Below the pieces are notes generated by a model. It worked only from the letters and a program-made list of their open reading frames with translations, did no database searches and was not told the DNA's origin. The position numbers were made by a program, and so were the translations under genes. Source: a virus. Taken from it: a DNA stretch of 20,036 nucleotides. The stretch lies in the IMG/VR virus record IMGVR_UViG_3300027733_001684, positions 1-20,036 of that record. The stretch is one strand, 5' to 3'. Positions 1 to 7,609 of this stretch are shown here, one piece after another. How positions within the stretch are numbered: position 1 is the stretch's first letter; each line of letters begins with the position of its first letter.

Positions 1-25
1 ATATTTCATAGTTAATTTCTGACAT
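1..25 (-). CDS. Start of a partial unknown gene, cut by the window edge
   Basis: Only the first eight codons are in the window (MSEINYEI). The case for a real gene is its position. It follows a strong terminator on the same strand (71-90), and an exact Bacteroidota-type promoter (TTTG, 20 bases, TATATTTG) ends six bases before its ATG. The transcript would therefore have almost no leader. Nothing can be said about function from eight residues. Confidence 0.5.
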
Positions 26-30
26 AATAG

Positions 31-62
31 CAAATATAAGTAATATTCTAGAATATACCAAA
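31..62 (-). promoter_or_regulatory. Host-type (Bacteroidota) promoter for the partial gene at the left edge
   Basis: On the minus strand, TTTG (62-59) is followed after exactly 20 bases by TATATTTG (38-31), which fits the known Bacteroides/Flavobacterium consensus (-33 TTTG or TTG, -7 TAnnTTTG). It lies immediately downstream of the terminator of the 108-residue gene, partly within its T-rich tail, so one unit ends and the next begins within about 60 bases. Confidence 0.7.
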
Positions 63-90
63 AATAAAAAACCCCCGTAATTGGGGGTTT
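61..90 (-). terminator. Intrinsic terminator after the 108-residue gene
   Basis: Read on the minus strand, a seven-pair stem (AACCCCC with GGGGGTT, arms 84-90 and 71-77, six-base loop) is followed by a T-rich run opposite 61-70. The stop codon is three bases upstream. Confidence 0.9.
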
Positions 91-93
91 AAA

Positions 94-420
94 TTATTTT
101 ACCACTGTAAACATACCCATTGTCGAATTACCTTGTATTGTTCCGGGTGAAACCGAATATAATTCAAGACCCGATATTCCGTTTTTTAATGATTGTTTAT
201 CATAATTTCCTGGTCCGGTAATTGTACCAACCATATATGATGGTGTGGCTTGAGTTATTTTAATTGTATACATTTGACCATCAACGTCTCTTTTAGCATT
301 TACCACTTGACCTGTGGTAAAGTTTGCTGGTTGATGTGTATTTTGTTCTTTTAATAATGATTTATTTAACCTTTGGTTAGCTTCCATTATATTTTGTAAT
401 TTTGCGATTCTTTTGTTCAT
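94..420 (-). CDS. Unknown 108-residue protein downstream of the major capsid gene
   Basis: No family is recognised. Residues 1-27 are charged and helical with regular leucine/isoleucine spacing. The rest is rich in Gly, Thr, Ser and Val, with short alternating hydrophobic stretches, and looks like a small beta domain. The gene forms a transcription unit of its own: a double copy of the TATTTATA element lies 12 bases upstream of the ATG and a strong terminator directly follows the stop. Independent late-type control immediately after the capsid gene would suit a small abundant virion protein such as a head decoration protein. T4 places gene 24, a vertex protein, here, but this protein is far too short for that. 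The head role is inference from position only. Confidence 0.8.
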   Translation of the reverse strand: MNKRIAKLQNIMEANQRLNKSLLKEQNTHQPANFTTGQVVNAKRDVDGQMYTIKITQATPSYMVGTITGPGNYDKQSLKNGISGLELYSVSPGTIQGNSTMGMFTVVK

Positions 421-432
421 TTTCTAATTGTT

Positions 433-446
433 TATAAATATAAATA
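433..446 (-). promoter_or_regulatory. Candidate late-promoter element, double copy
   Basis: Two overlapping TATTTATA octamers on the minus strand (440-433 and 446-439) lie 12 bases before the ATG at 420 and just past the capsid-gene terminator. They match the recurrent element found before several other minus-strand genes, but lack the preceding G seen elsewhere. Confidence 0.5.
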
Positions 447-460
447 TTTCATTTTAAATA

Positions 461-486
461 AAAAACCCCCGTATTTCTACGAGGGT
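461..486 (-). terminator. Intrinsic terminator of the major capsid gene
   Basis: On the minus strand a nine-pair stem (arms 486-478 and 473-465, one G-T pair) closes on a GAAA tetraloop and is followed by TTTTTT. It lies 24 bases after the stop codon of the capsid gene. The very stable loop suits the end of a highly expressed transcript. Confidence 0.93.
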
Positions 487-509
487 CTTTTGTATTGTGA
501 ATCCTAAGA

Positions 510-2249
510 TTATCTTAATGTATTCATATCAAATGTTGCGATACCTTGTACATCGATGATACCAAAGTAACGGTTGTTCACCATTTTCTTTGCGTAACGA
601 GTCATGATACCTTTGATAGGAGTCATTGTGAAAGGATTGTACATTGTTGGAGTCAATTGTAATGGCACATATGGTGCGTATACATAACCTGCATCCAATA
701 AAGATTTTCCTTTATGACCAATCAAGATTTTGTTAGCTGGGAAGTAAGGATCACGGTATACTTGGTAGCGACCTGCCAAAGAACCGATTTTCTCAATACC
801 CATGTTGTAAGAATCTTGCTCAGGAGCTGCGTTTGATACGTGGAAATATTCCAAATCATCAAATACTGCAGAAACTTCAGAAGAAACTACAATCCAGTTA
901 GCACCACCTCTTAAGGTTGTTTTATGGATTTGAGCTGAAATTTGGTTAACTTTAGTAACTAAAGTTTGGTTCCAGTCTTTTTGTGTGTAACCTTGTAAAG
1001 TTGCACCACCAGTTCCACCGTATTTCCACTCATTGTAATCCCATTTAGATTTCCATGCTGCACCTTTACGTAAATCACGTAAGATTTCACGGTCAACTTC
1101 AGCTGCAATTTGCTCTGATAATAAAGCTGTTAATTCAGCTTCAGCATCAATGTTGTGGAATGCACTAACGTCTTGAGCCAATTCAGGAGACCAGCTAGCT
1201 CTTAATTTTCTTTCAGTTACAGAAACTGTTACTGATTCTAAATCAAAAGAAACCTCACCAATTTGATCTTCAAATTCTAAAGTTGCATAACGACGATAAG
1301 TCGCTGTAAAGTCATCACCTTGTAATGTTGTAACTGTAATTTCCGTATCTGCAAAACCTTCAGTTGAACTGTAAGTTTGTAAATCAACATTTAAGTAGAT
1401 TGTACCAGCTTCATCGCAAATATCATTGAATAAGTTACCGTTTGTACCTGCAGATTTTTGTCCGTAAGATACGATACCTTTACCATATTTTTGAGTTACA
1501 ACGTTGAAAGGTAAGAAAGTTCTACCACTTAACGCATTTGCACGAGGTGCAGTGATTGTTAATGAAGCTAAAAACTCTTCTGTATCCATTTCGTTACCGT
1601 CTGGACCAGCTAATTTACCTTGACCTAATCTAGAGAAACCTGTTAACTTTAAGATAACTGATGAAACATCGGTACCTGTAGCGATAGTTACTGCGTTACT
1701 TTCAACACCATTTGCAAAAGTTACAATAGATGTACCAGTTAAAGAAACATCAGTGAATGAACCTTTTGAATAATCAAAAAGACCTTCACCTACTGCGTCA
1801 CTACCTTCGTAGAAACGATCGTAAAGATTCTTAGCACCTGTGTCATAACCTTGACTTGTTGCACCTGTATTTGGATATCCATAAGGAGAATAGTGATTAT
1901 TACTATTATCTCTTTCTTGGATTTTAGGTACGAAGAAGAACAATTTACCAATTGGTAAGTTCATTGCTTGTACTGATACGATGTCATTCGCTAATAATTT
2001 AGAGAATACACGACGGATGATAGGGAAAACTACAGTTTCAAAAGAACCTGAAGAATCTGCTACTGCCGCTTCGTTAATCAAATATGACGCTTGGTTTTCA
2101 TACAATTGCGCGATATTATCTTTTTGGTGACCTTCTAAGTTTTCTAAGAAACCTAATTCGTCCCATTTTTTAATGGTATCTTCCTTGATAACACGTAAAT
2201 GTTTTAATCCGATGTTACCAACCATACCTGATTCTAATAATGCTCCCAT
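510..2249 (-). CDS. 23: Major capsid protein, T4 gp23 family
   Basis: The 579-residue protein is the main shell subunit of the head. Recognisable T4 gp23 segments include, after the N-terminal propeptide, VVFPIIRRVF with VQAMNLPIGK, then the ELAQDVSAFHNIDAEAEL helix region near the middle, and the YAPYVPL and KGIMTRYAKK regions near the C terminus. Residues 1-60 look like the scaffold-binding propeptide. Residues 58-60 (INE, followed by AAVAD) match the (I/L)xE site cut by the T4 prohead protease, and T4 gp23 is cut at the equivalent place (LTE, after residue 65). This would leave about 519 residues. The region from about 115 to 280 is rich in Thr, Gly and Val and unlike T4, consistent with a divergent surface insertion. 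It lies 25 bases after the scaffold gene, with an A-rich leader and no Shine-Dalgarno sequence, and is probably co-transcribed with it. Confidence 0.97.
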   Translation of the reverse strand: MGALLESGMVGNIGLKHLRVIKEDTIKKWDELGFLENLEGHQKDNIAQLYENQASYLINEAAVADSSGSFETVVFPIIRRVFSKLLANDIVSVQAMNLPIGKLFFFVPKIQERDNSNNHYSPYGYPNTGATSQGYDTGAKNLYDRFYEGSDAVGEGLFDYSKGSFTDVSLTGTSIVTFANGVESNAVTIATGTDVSSVILKLTGFSRLGQGKLAGPDGNEMDTEEFLASLTITAPRANALSGRTFLPFNVVTQKYGKGIVSYGQKSAGTNGNLFNDICDEAGTIYLNVDLQTYSSTEGFADTEITVTTLQGDDFTATYRRYATLEFEDQIGEVSFDLESVTVSVTERKLRASWSPELAQDVSAFHNIDAEAELTALLSEQIAAEVDREILRDLRKGAAWKSKWDYNEWKYGGTGGATLQGYTQKDWNQTLVTKVNQISAQIHKTTLRGGANWIVVSSEVSAVFDDLEYFHVSNAAPEQDSYNMGIEKIGSLAGRYQVYRDPYFPANKILIGHKGKSLLDAGYVYAPYVPLQLTPTMYNPFTMTPIKGIMTRYAKKMVNNRYFGIIDVQGIATFDMNTLR

Positions 2250-2274
2250 TTTTAAAATATTTTGTTTTTTTAGT

Positions 2275-3507
2275 TTATTTTATTTTTGTCATCAAATCTT
2301 TCATTCTTTTGAACTGTGGATTTTCGTAAGCTTTTGACTCAGCTAAAACCTCAGTAGAAGTAGATGTTGATGGCATGTTAGTGATTTTTTCAGCCACTGA
2401 TTCAGTTACAGTTGTTTTAGTACCTAATTCAGTTTTTATTGTGTTGAATAAAGTTTTAGCTTCATTCATAGAGGAAATAGAATCAAATCTCTTTAAAATA
2501 TTCAATTTCTCTTGTTTTGTTGTAGAATGTTCAGTGAATAAACGAGTAGCGTAAGCTAAGTTTGCGTTGAATACAGCAACTTCATTAAGCTTGTCTTTGA
2601 AAAGAATTAAAGCTTTCTTGTATTCAGAATTTTGTTTCTTCAACTTTTCAACTTCTTCGTTCATTTCATGACGACCTGCTTTATATTTTTTACCTTGGTC
2701 AGCTGGCTTTCTAACATCGTTACCCAATGTTCTTGCCGCTTCACCAACTTCAACTTCTTTAGCTTCACCTTCAGAAGCTTCTACTTCCTTAACTTCATCT
2801 TCGTCTTCACCTAACTCAATTTCATATAAAGTTTCATCCATATCTGTTTCGTCAGAAGTTTCGTCAGTTTCAGTATCTAAATCTGCGTCCATTTCAGAAC
2901 CCATATCAGTATCTAAATCTGTGTCCATATCTGCATCAACATCAGGAGTTTCCTCACTATCAAGTTTGATGATATACTCATCTTGACCGTCAGCAAATTC
3001 AACGTTATTACCATCTTTCTTAACTACAATACCATCTTCTGGTTTCATAGCCTTGAAAACTTTAAGAACCTCATCATCTGAAGCTCCTGTCATGTCCATA
3101 ACGTCTTCGTCATCCATACCTTCTTCTGGAGATGGTTCAGTACCTAAATCATCCATAGATGTGTCGGTATCGTCACCAGCTTCAGAATCTAAGTCATCGA
3201 TTCCTTTACTTGGTTCATTATCGAGGTCTGTGTCATCATCTTCAACATCAGTGTCAGCATCTTCACCATCGGTGTCAGCTTCATCATCTGTTGTTACATC
3301 ATCTTCCTCTTCGTCAGGTTTAGTTTCGTCTTCAGGTTGTTCACCCATTGGATCTAACTTCTCCTCTTCTTCTAACGATTCTTTAAGCAAGTCGCTTAGT
3401 TCTTGTTTCATTGTTGAAGCAAGTATACCTTTTGCATTTTGCTTAACAGCTTCTTCAAGGTTTTGCACTTGAAGTAACGCTTGTTCTAAAATAGATTTTT
3501 CGCTCAT
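2275..3507 (-). CDS. 22: Prohead core scaffold protein, T4 gp22-like
   Basis: The 410-residue, strongly acidic protein sits between protease and capsid genes exactly where T4 carries gene 22. Residues 1-48 form a helical N terminus. Residues 49-260 are dominated by Asp, Glu, Thr and Ser, interrupted at about 143-186 by a compact, Lys- and Val-containing stretch that may fold by itself. Residues from about 270 to 350 form a charged coiled coil, the part most like known T4-type core proteins. The family forms the internal scaffold and is destroyed by the prohead protease; (I/L)xE-type sites such as ILE at residues 6-8 fit this. T4 gp22 is shorter (about 270 residues), and the excess here is the acidic repeat region. 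A GTATTTATA element lies 26 bases upstream. Assignment rests on position, composition and coiled coil, less on direct similarity. Confidence 0.85.
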   Translation of the reverse strand: MSEKSILEQALLQVQNLEEAVKQNAKGILASTMKQELSDLLKESLEEEEKLDPMGEQPEDETKPDEEEDDVTTDDEADTDGEDADTDVEDDDTDLDNEPSKGIDDLDSEAGDDTDTSMDDLGTEPSPEEGMDDEDVMDMTGASDDEVLKVFKAMKPEDGIVVKKDGNNVEFADGQDEYIIKLDSEETPDVDADMDTDLDTDMGSEMDADLDTETDETSDETDMDETLYEIELGEDEDEVKEVEASEGEAKEVEVGEAARTLGNDVRKPADQGKKYKAGRHEMNEEVEKLKKQNSEYKKALILFKDKLNEVAVFNANLAYATRLFTEHSTTKQEKLNILKRFDSISSMNEAKTLFNTIKTELGTKTTVTESVAEKITNMPSTSTSTEVLAESKAYENPQFKRMKDLMTKIK

Positions 3508-3533
3508 TTGTAAAATTTGTTGTTTTATTACCT

Positions 3534-3542
3534 TATAAATAC
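3534..3542 (-). promoter_or_regulatory. Candidate late promoter GTATTTATA before the scaffold gene
   Basis: The minus strand reads GTATTTATAAGG, ending 26 bases before the scaffold ATG. It is an exact copy of the element seen before the protease, portal, terminase and 324-residue genes. No -33 TTG-type box is apparent upstream. The gap 3508-3595 holds otherwise only a weak five-pair hairpin with a T run (3559-3573 region) that may slow transcription from the protease gene. Confidence 0.6.
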
Positions 3543-3595
3543 TTGGAAATTTGGAAAAATTGACTATTTCAATATTCCCACCCCTAATAAATTAA

Positions 3596-4279
3596 TTATT
3601 TAGATAGAAATGTATCTAATCTACCCATTAGTTTTTTCATTCTGTCTTCAACTACGGGTTTTTCAATTGTAGATTCTTGATATTGGTCTCTTTCAGATGG
3701 GTCACTAAAAACATATGCACCAGGTGTAGATGGAGATGAAACTAAATCAAAACAAACTAATTCAAAGTCGTCTTGTACAATGTTCTCACCTTTAACTTGT
3801 TTAAGTGAACCTACTCCACGTGAAGAGATACCCAAAGTTGCTCCGTTCATTAATAACATAGCCGCTTGGTCTCCTTTGGTAGAAACAATACCCATCTTCT
3901 TCCAACCTGGCGAAGTGAATAGTTTTATCTTACCCATAAGGATTTTACCATCCCACCATGTTTCTAGAATTGAATGTGAAATTCTATCTAAATCGATAAG
4001 TGAAGATGTTGGGTGATTTAATTCATTTAAAGCTCCACCCTTCTTAATAATTGTTTGGTATTTTTCGTTTTCTCTCTTAAGTAACATCTCAGGATAAATC
4101 CTTCCGTTCTTATTCGGAGTGTCGTATTTTTGTAAAACAGCATAAAGAATCATGTCCTGTGAAAAGTCCATGTTCTTCATTTCTGAAATTATTTTTTTAT
4201 TCTCTTCTGGAGATACGTGACCAGCATCATACTCAATTAATAATCCTCTGCCGGTTTCTTTTGGTCCTAATACCTTCAT
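3596..4279 (-). CDS. 21: Prohead maturation protease, T4 gp21 family (peptidase S77)
   Basis: The 227-residue protein matches the T4 gp21 serine protease that cleaves scaffold, capsid and internal proteins during head maturation. Family marks visible are the early YAVLQKYDTPNKNGRIYP region, the His of ELNHP (H89), the Asp in TWWDGK (D110) and the Ser-rich LGISSRGVGS segment (S152/S153), where the nucleophile is expected. The length is close to T4 gp21 (about 212). It precedes the scaffold gene as in T4. A GTATTTATA element lies 16 bases before its ATG. The final 30 residues are charged and may be a self-cleaved tail, which is inference. Function is secure; the exact catalytic serine is not. 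Confidence 0.95.
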   Translation of the reverse strand: MKVLGPKETGRGLLIEYDAGHVSPEENKKIISEMKNMDFSQDMILYAVLQKYDTPNKNGRIYPEMLLKRENEKYQTIIKKGGALNELNHPTSSLIDLDRISHSILETWWDGKILMGKIKLFTSPGWKKMGIVSTKGDQAAMLLMNGATLGISSRGVGSLKQVKGENIVQDDFELVCFDLVSSPSTPGAYVFSDPSERDQYQESTIEKPVVEDRMKKLMGRLDTFLSK

Positions 4280-4295
4280 TTATAGTTTTTATTAC

Positions 4296-4304
4296 TATAA
4301 ATAC
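4296..4304 (-). promoter_or_regulatory. Candidate late promoter GTATTTATA before the protease gene
   Basis: An exact minus-strand GTATTTATA, ending 16 bases before the protease ATG, in the 38-base gap after the 141-residue gene. Confidence 0.6.
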
Positions 4305-4317
4305 ATCAATATCTAAC

Positions 4318-4743
4318 TTATTTCTTTGTTTTGTAAAAATTGAATAGTTTTTTATCAGATAACCCTTCATCTATGATATGTTCGAATAAATCATTAATGA
4401 TTATTTTAACATCTTTTGATTTAATGTCGAATTGATTGTTAACATATAATGTTACCTCCAAATTCATAAAGGACCTCTTTTCTAACTTAATCCCTTTAGT
4501 TCTAACATCTAAATCTACAATAGATTGGTCTTTAAAATACGGACTTTTTAAGTTGTAAATTATTTCTTTAATCTTTCTTCTTGATTTTCCAATCAAATGG
4601 TTGAAGTCGTCCGTTTCGTTTTCGGGTTGTAACCACGAATTTAATTTAAGATATATGGTTTTCAGATTTTTAAAATCTACGGTACCATAACCGATTTTTA
4701 CTTCATTGTACGTTCCCAATGGAATATACTTACCAATTTTCAT
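4318..4743 (-). CDS. Unknown 141-residue protein between portal and protease genes
   Basis: No domain is recognised. The sequence is basic and alternates short beta-like and helical stretches. It shows no signal peptide, membrane segment or metal-binding motif. With the 245-residue gene it fills the slot between genes 20 and 21 that T4 uses for the small prohead core proteins gp67 and gp68, so a minor core or head-shape role is plausible but unproven. Its upstream region (4744-4848) is shared with the divergent bS21 gene. A TATTTTTG box on the minus strand (4816-4809) fits the -7 half of a host promoter, but no -33 partner is visible, and an imperfect TATTTATT lies at 4792-4785. How the gene is transcribed is therefore unclear. 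Confidence 0.8.
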   Translation of the reverse strand: MKIGKYIPLGTYNEVKIGYGTVDFKNLKTIYLKLNSWLQPENETDDFNHLIGKSRRKIKEIIYNLKSPYFKDQSIVDLDVRTKGIKLEKRSFMNLEVTLYVNNQFDIKSKDVKIIINDLFEHIIDEGLSDKKLFNFYKTKK

Positions 4744-4797
4744 TATAATTTCATATTATTTTTATTTTATGGTGTTTTATAAAAAATAAATAAAATA

Positions 4798-4830
4798 TTT
4801 GATTATTCCAAAAATACTTTCATATATTTG
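4798..4830 (+). promoter_or_regulatory. Host-type promoter of the bS21 gene
   Basis: TTTG (4798-4801), a 21-base spacer and TATATTTG (4823-4830) fit the Bacteroidota consensus exactly. The expected start would leave a leader of roughly ten to fifteen bases, all A and T, with no Shine-Dalgarno sequence. A TATTTATA octamer at 4840-4847 overlaps this leader one base before the ATG, too close to act as a promoter for the gene. Confidence 0.75.
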
Positions 4831-4848
4831 TAATATATTTATTTATAT

Positions 4849-5040
4849 ATGATTATAATTGATTTACAAAAAGAGAAAAGTATTGAGACTGCGTTAAGAA
4901 CTTATAAACAAAAAGTTCAGAAAACAAAACAAGTTCAAAAATTAAGGGAGAGACAACAGTTTGTTAAACCTTCTGTTAAGAAAAGAACTGAAAAATTGAA
5001 AGCGGTATATCTACAACAAAAAAGAAATGGACTTAGTTAA
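4849..5040 (+). CDS. rpsU: Ribosomal protein bS21, phage-encoded, Bacteroidota type
   Basis: This 63-residue basic protein matches bS21 of the small ribosomal subunit over its whole length: an N-terminal strand, then SIETALRTYKQKV, the KLRERQQFVKPS block, and a C-terminal helix with KAVYLQQ. The LRxRQxFxKPS and KAxYxQ patterns are those of Bacteroidota bS21. In Flavobacterium johnsoniae bS21, with bS18 and bS6, hides the anti-Shine-Dalgarno end of 16S rRNA, and a C-terminal tyrosine takes part; this protein has a tyrosine at position 54. Host bS21 genes in that group usually carry a strong Shine-Dalgarno sequence thought to serve autoregulation; none is present here. It is the only plus-strand gene among the head genes, has its own host-type promoter, and overlaps the convergent gene by eight bases. 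Replacement of host bS21 to alter translation is inference. Confidence 0.93.
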   Translation: MIIIDLQKEKSIETALRTYKQKVQKTKQVQKLRERQQFVKPSVKKRTEKLKAVYLQQKRNGLS

Positions 5041-5051
5041 GTCCATTTTTT
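5025..5051. terminator. Bidirectional terminator shared by two convergent, overlapping genes
   Basis: A ten-pair stem (5025-5034 with 5039-5048, loop AGTT) is followed by a T run on the plus strand (to 5051) and by a T-rich run on the minus strand. The stop codons of both genes, TAA at 5038-5040 on plus and TAA at 5035-5033 on minus, lie inside the hairpin. Confidence 0.88.
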
Positions 5052-5770
5052 AATTCTGTTAATCTGTAATAATTTAATTTGGATGGGAACATTTCGTTAA
5101 CCTCATCTTTCACTTTCTTTAATTTAGTTGATAAATCAGTTTCATTTGATTCACTTATAAGTGTAGATACTTGATTGATAATAGATTCCTTTAATTCAGT
5201 TGTTTTAGTTAATACATCTTCATGAGATAAAGAAAGGATGTTCTTTAACTCTTCTTTTTGTTGTTCCGATAATGTATTAGAATAAAGAACATTAAAGTTA
5301 TTTGTTAAAACGGCATTTAATAAATTTTCATTTGGTATTAATGTTGAATCTTTAGATTCTTTAATTTCCTTTTTAGTTGTTAAATGTTCTACTAATTTCT
5401 TCTTTGCAATTACTTTCTTTTCAATATTAGATAATTTATCGTTTTCTATTAATACGTCTAAAGAACTATAAATTTCATTTTCATTAATTGTCTCTACATT
5501 AATCATTTTATTTAATGATGTACAAAATGTTGTTAAATCTTCCATTTGTTGTTTTAAGATTCCAATAACCCCCTCGACATATAATTTTGCAGTTTCTTTA
5601 TCTTCAATATATTTGTTTTCAATTTCTTCATAGAACAAATACATTTCTTTAAAATCTTTGTTTTCTTTAATTGTAGTTAGTATATCCTTTATCTCGGCTT
5701 TATTTTCATTAGCGTAAGACTCAGTTAATTTAGTTAATAATTTACTTTTTATTGTTCCGAATTTGTTCAT
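5033..5770 (-). CDS. Unknown helical protein after the portal gene, possible prohead core protein
   Basis: The 245-residue protein is rich in Lys, Glu, Leu, Asn and Ile and appears almost wholly helical, with coiled-coil-like heptads. No enzymatic motif is seen. It begins two bases after the portal stop, so it is almost certainly translated from the portal transcript. The position between genes 20 and 21 corresponds to the T4 core genes 67 and 68. Its first 17 residues (basic, ending LTE) resemble the short capsid-targeting leaders of T4 internal proteins, which the prohead protease removes after (I/L)xE. A prohead core or internal head role is inferred from these two points. It could equally be an unrelated structural protein. 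Confidence 0.82.
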   Translation of the reverse strand: MNKFGTIKSKLLTKLTESYANENKAEIKDILTTIKENKDFKEMYLFYEEIENKYIEDKETAKLYVEGVIGILKQQMEDLTTFCTSLNKMINVETINENEIYSSLDVLIENDKLSNIEKKVIAKKKLVEHLTTKKEIKESKDSTLIPNENLLNAVLTNNFNVLYSNTLSEQQKEELKNILSLSHEDVLTKTTELKESIINQVSTLISESNETDLSTKLKKVKDEVNEMFPSKLNYYRLTELKNGLN

Positions 5771-5772
5771 TT

Positions 5773-7596
5773 TTAGTCATTTAAAATATCCTTCAATTTA
5801 TTCTCTATCTCATAAATATTCTGTTGTGCGCGTTTCATATCAAATAGTGAGCTAAAATCTTCTTTCTCTTCACCTAACATACCTAATATTTTAGATTTCT
5901 TTGATTTAGATTCACTTAACGGTGGTTCTCCTCCACCTGCTGCTGGTGGTTCAGGTGCTCCACCGCCACCCATATCCATACCACCTCCTTCAGGATTTTC
6001 ACCACCCAATGCACCGGCAGCTTCAAGTTTTTCTCTCTCTTCTTCAGGGATTCCGTATTTGGAATCAACCTCATCGAACACACCTGATCGTTTAATAATA
6101 TTCTGTGTATTAGTTAATTCAAAACCTATAGCTCTTTCTAAACGTTGTTGTTGTAAATCAAGTACGACTTCACTGTCACTAAACCCTAAAATATTCTTCT
6201 TTGCCCATGTATGCGACACCGGCAAGATACCAACTTGTGACTGGTCGGAAGTCGCATCTTTGTAAAGTGTTACCTTTTCCTTCCACTGCTCAAGCCTTAA
6301 CAAATCAGATTGTGCTGATGGGTTAGTTAATGATAAAGTAAAATTATTCAATTCATCTTCCATACCTAAAAGATATAAATGAATTAATGCAACTTTATTT
6401 AACTCTTGTATTAATGATTTTTGTATTTTATTAATTGTTCTTGCAAAACGGATATCCATTAATGCAAGATTCTTTCCGTCACCAACTACTTCTTCAAATC
6501 CTAAAAATGCTTTAGGAATACGAAGTGCTGCTAACATTTTCTTTTGAATATATTCAATGTCAGCAATTTCACCTAAGTTTTGTGCACCAGGTAAAGTTTC
6601 AATTGGCATTGTTTGAGATGCATCACGAACAGGAACAAAATAATCTTGGTCAACTGCCATTTGATTATATCTCATATCCACCTGACCATTACGTGGGTCG
6701 GCTATTGGACTACGTTTAAATTTATTTGCAACTTTTTGTACGTAAGATTCAATATCTTTATCGTCCATATTACCAACAAATATTTTAAACACACGTCTTT
6801 CGGGTGCTCTTGATGTTCTATAGATTAACATTGCATCTTCAGCAAGTAAAAGTTGTTTCCAAATTCTTCTAATTTTATCTAACATAGAAGTTCCATAAGG
6901 AAGTTTTCTATCATCACCTAATAATCTAAAGTGAGCGACTTCCCATGCTTGAAATTCCAAATCTTTATTCTTCCATTGAAATCTTAATTCACGTGTTGGA
7001 ACTTTAATATCATGAGGTCCTGCGGTTTTTGTTCCAGCACCTTCGATTCTTTCAATTTCAATATTTGGTAATTGTTGAACTCCAACAATACCTTTTTCAG
7101 GGTCAATCTTTAAATAAACAAAATCATCACCGTACTTAGACATACCACGAGCCCACATTTGTAGGTTAGTATTGATATCCATTTTTGTGTGGAATAAATC
7201 TTGAAGTATTGATTTAATTCTATCTGATTCAGAATATATTGTAAGGATTTCACCCTTCTCTGACATTGTAGTTGATTCTTCAGCGTATATATCTAACGCT
7301 GCTGAAACTTCAGGAGTAAACTCCATAGATTCATAGTCGTAGTATGCTGCCATTCTATTCGGTTCATAATAAACCGATTGATTATAAAGAGATTGATCTA
7401 ATTTTGTCCACTTGTCAGCAATGTATTGACTCTGTTGAGCCTGTAACATTGCCTTTTCATAATCTTCTTTACTATCCGTTTTTAATAATTCATCTTTGTT
7501 GAAATTAAATGATGGTGCCTGATCAGCTTTAATTTGACCCGGAAAACCAAACATTCTTGTTAGTTTCTGAAAGACGGTAGGATTTTGATTTGCCAT
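5773..7596 (-). CDS. 20: Portal vertex protein, T4 gp20 family
   Basis: The 607-residue protein forms the dodecameric ring through which DNA is packaged and ejected and which nucleates head assembly. T4 gp20 family segments are clear: RMAAYYDYESMEFTPEVSAA near residue 85, the ALDIYAEES region, the SKYGDDFVYLKID strand, GTSMLDKIRRIWKQLLLAEDAML and the RAPERRVFKI region in the clip/stem part, then LAALRIPKAFLGFEE. It is longer than T4 gp20 (524). The excess is mostly a C-terminal tail with a glycine/proline-rich linker near residues 530-560 and a final helical segment. The ATG lies only four bases after a GTATTTATA element, so a leaderless or nearly leaderless message is possible. Terminase is directly upstream, without the tail genes 18 and 19 that T4 places between. 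Confidence 0.97.
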   Translation of the reverse strand: MANQNPTVFQKLTRMFGFPGQIKADQAPSFNFNKDELLKTDSKEDYEKAMLQAQQSQYIADKWTKLDQSLYNQSVYYEPNRMAAYYDYESMEFTPEVSAALDIYAEESTTMSEKGEILTIYSESDRIKSILQDLFHTKMDINTNLQMWARGMSKYGDDFVYLKIDPEKGIVGVQQLPNIEIERIEGAGTKTAGPHDIKVPTRELRFQWKNKDLEFQAWEVAHFRLLGDDRKLPYGTSMLDKIRRIWKQLLLAEDAMLIYRTSRAPERRVFKIFVGNMDDKDIESYVQKVANKFKRSPIADPRNGQVDMRYNQMAVDQDYFVPVRDASQTMPIETLPGAQNLGEIADIEYIQKKMLAALRIPKAFLGFEEVVGDGKNLALMDIRFARTINKIQKSLIQELNKVALIHLYLLGMEDELNNFTLSLTNPSAQSDLLRLEQWKEKVTLYKDATSDQSQVGILPVSHTWAKKNILGFSDSEVVLDLQQQRLERAIGFELTNTQNIIKRSGVFDEVDSKYGIPEEEREKLEAAGALGGENPEGGGMDMGGGGAPEPPAAGGGEPPLSESKSKKSKILGMLGEEKEDFSSLFDMKRAQQNIYEIENKLKDILND

Positions 7597-7600
7597 TCTA

Positions 7601-7609
7601 TATAAATAC
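7601..7609 (-). promoter_or_regulatory. Candidate late promoter GTATTTATA before the portal gene
   Basis: An exact minus-strand GTATTTATA ends four bases before the portal ATG. If it works like the T4 late element, whose start lies about five or six bases downstream, transcription would begin at or next to the start codon. The gap 7610-7650 also contains a direct repeat, CCAAATA twice, of unknown meaning. Confidence 0.6.

Noticed and set aside
3053-3472. Plus-strand serine-rich open frame
   Set aside because: It is the mirror of the acidic Asp/Glu/Thr repeats of the scaffold gene; its monotonous composition comes from the opposite strand.
3559-3573. Hairpin with T run after the protease gene as a terminator
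   Set aside because: The stem has only five mainly A-T pairs, too weak compared with the other terminators here, so it is not listed as a feature.
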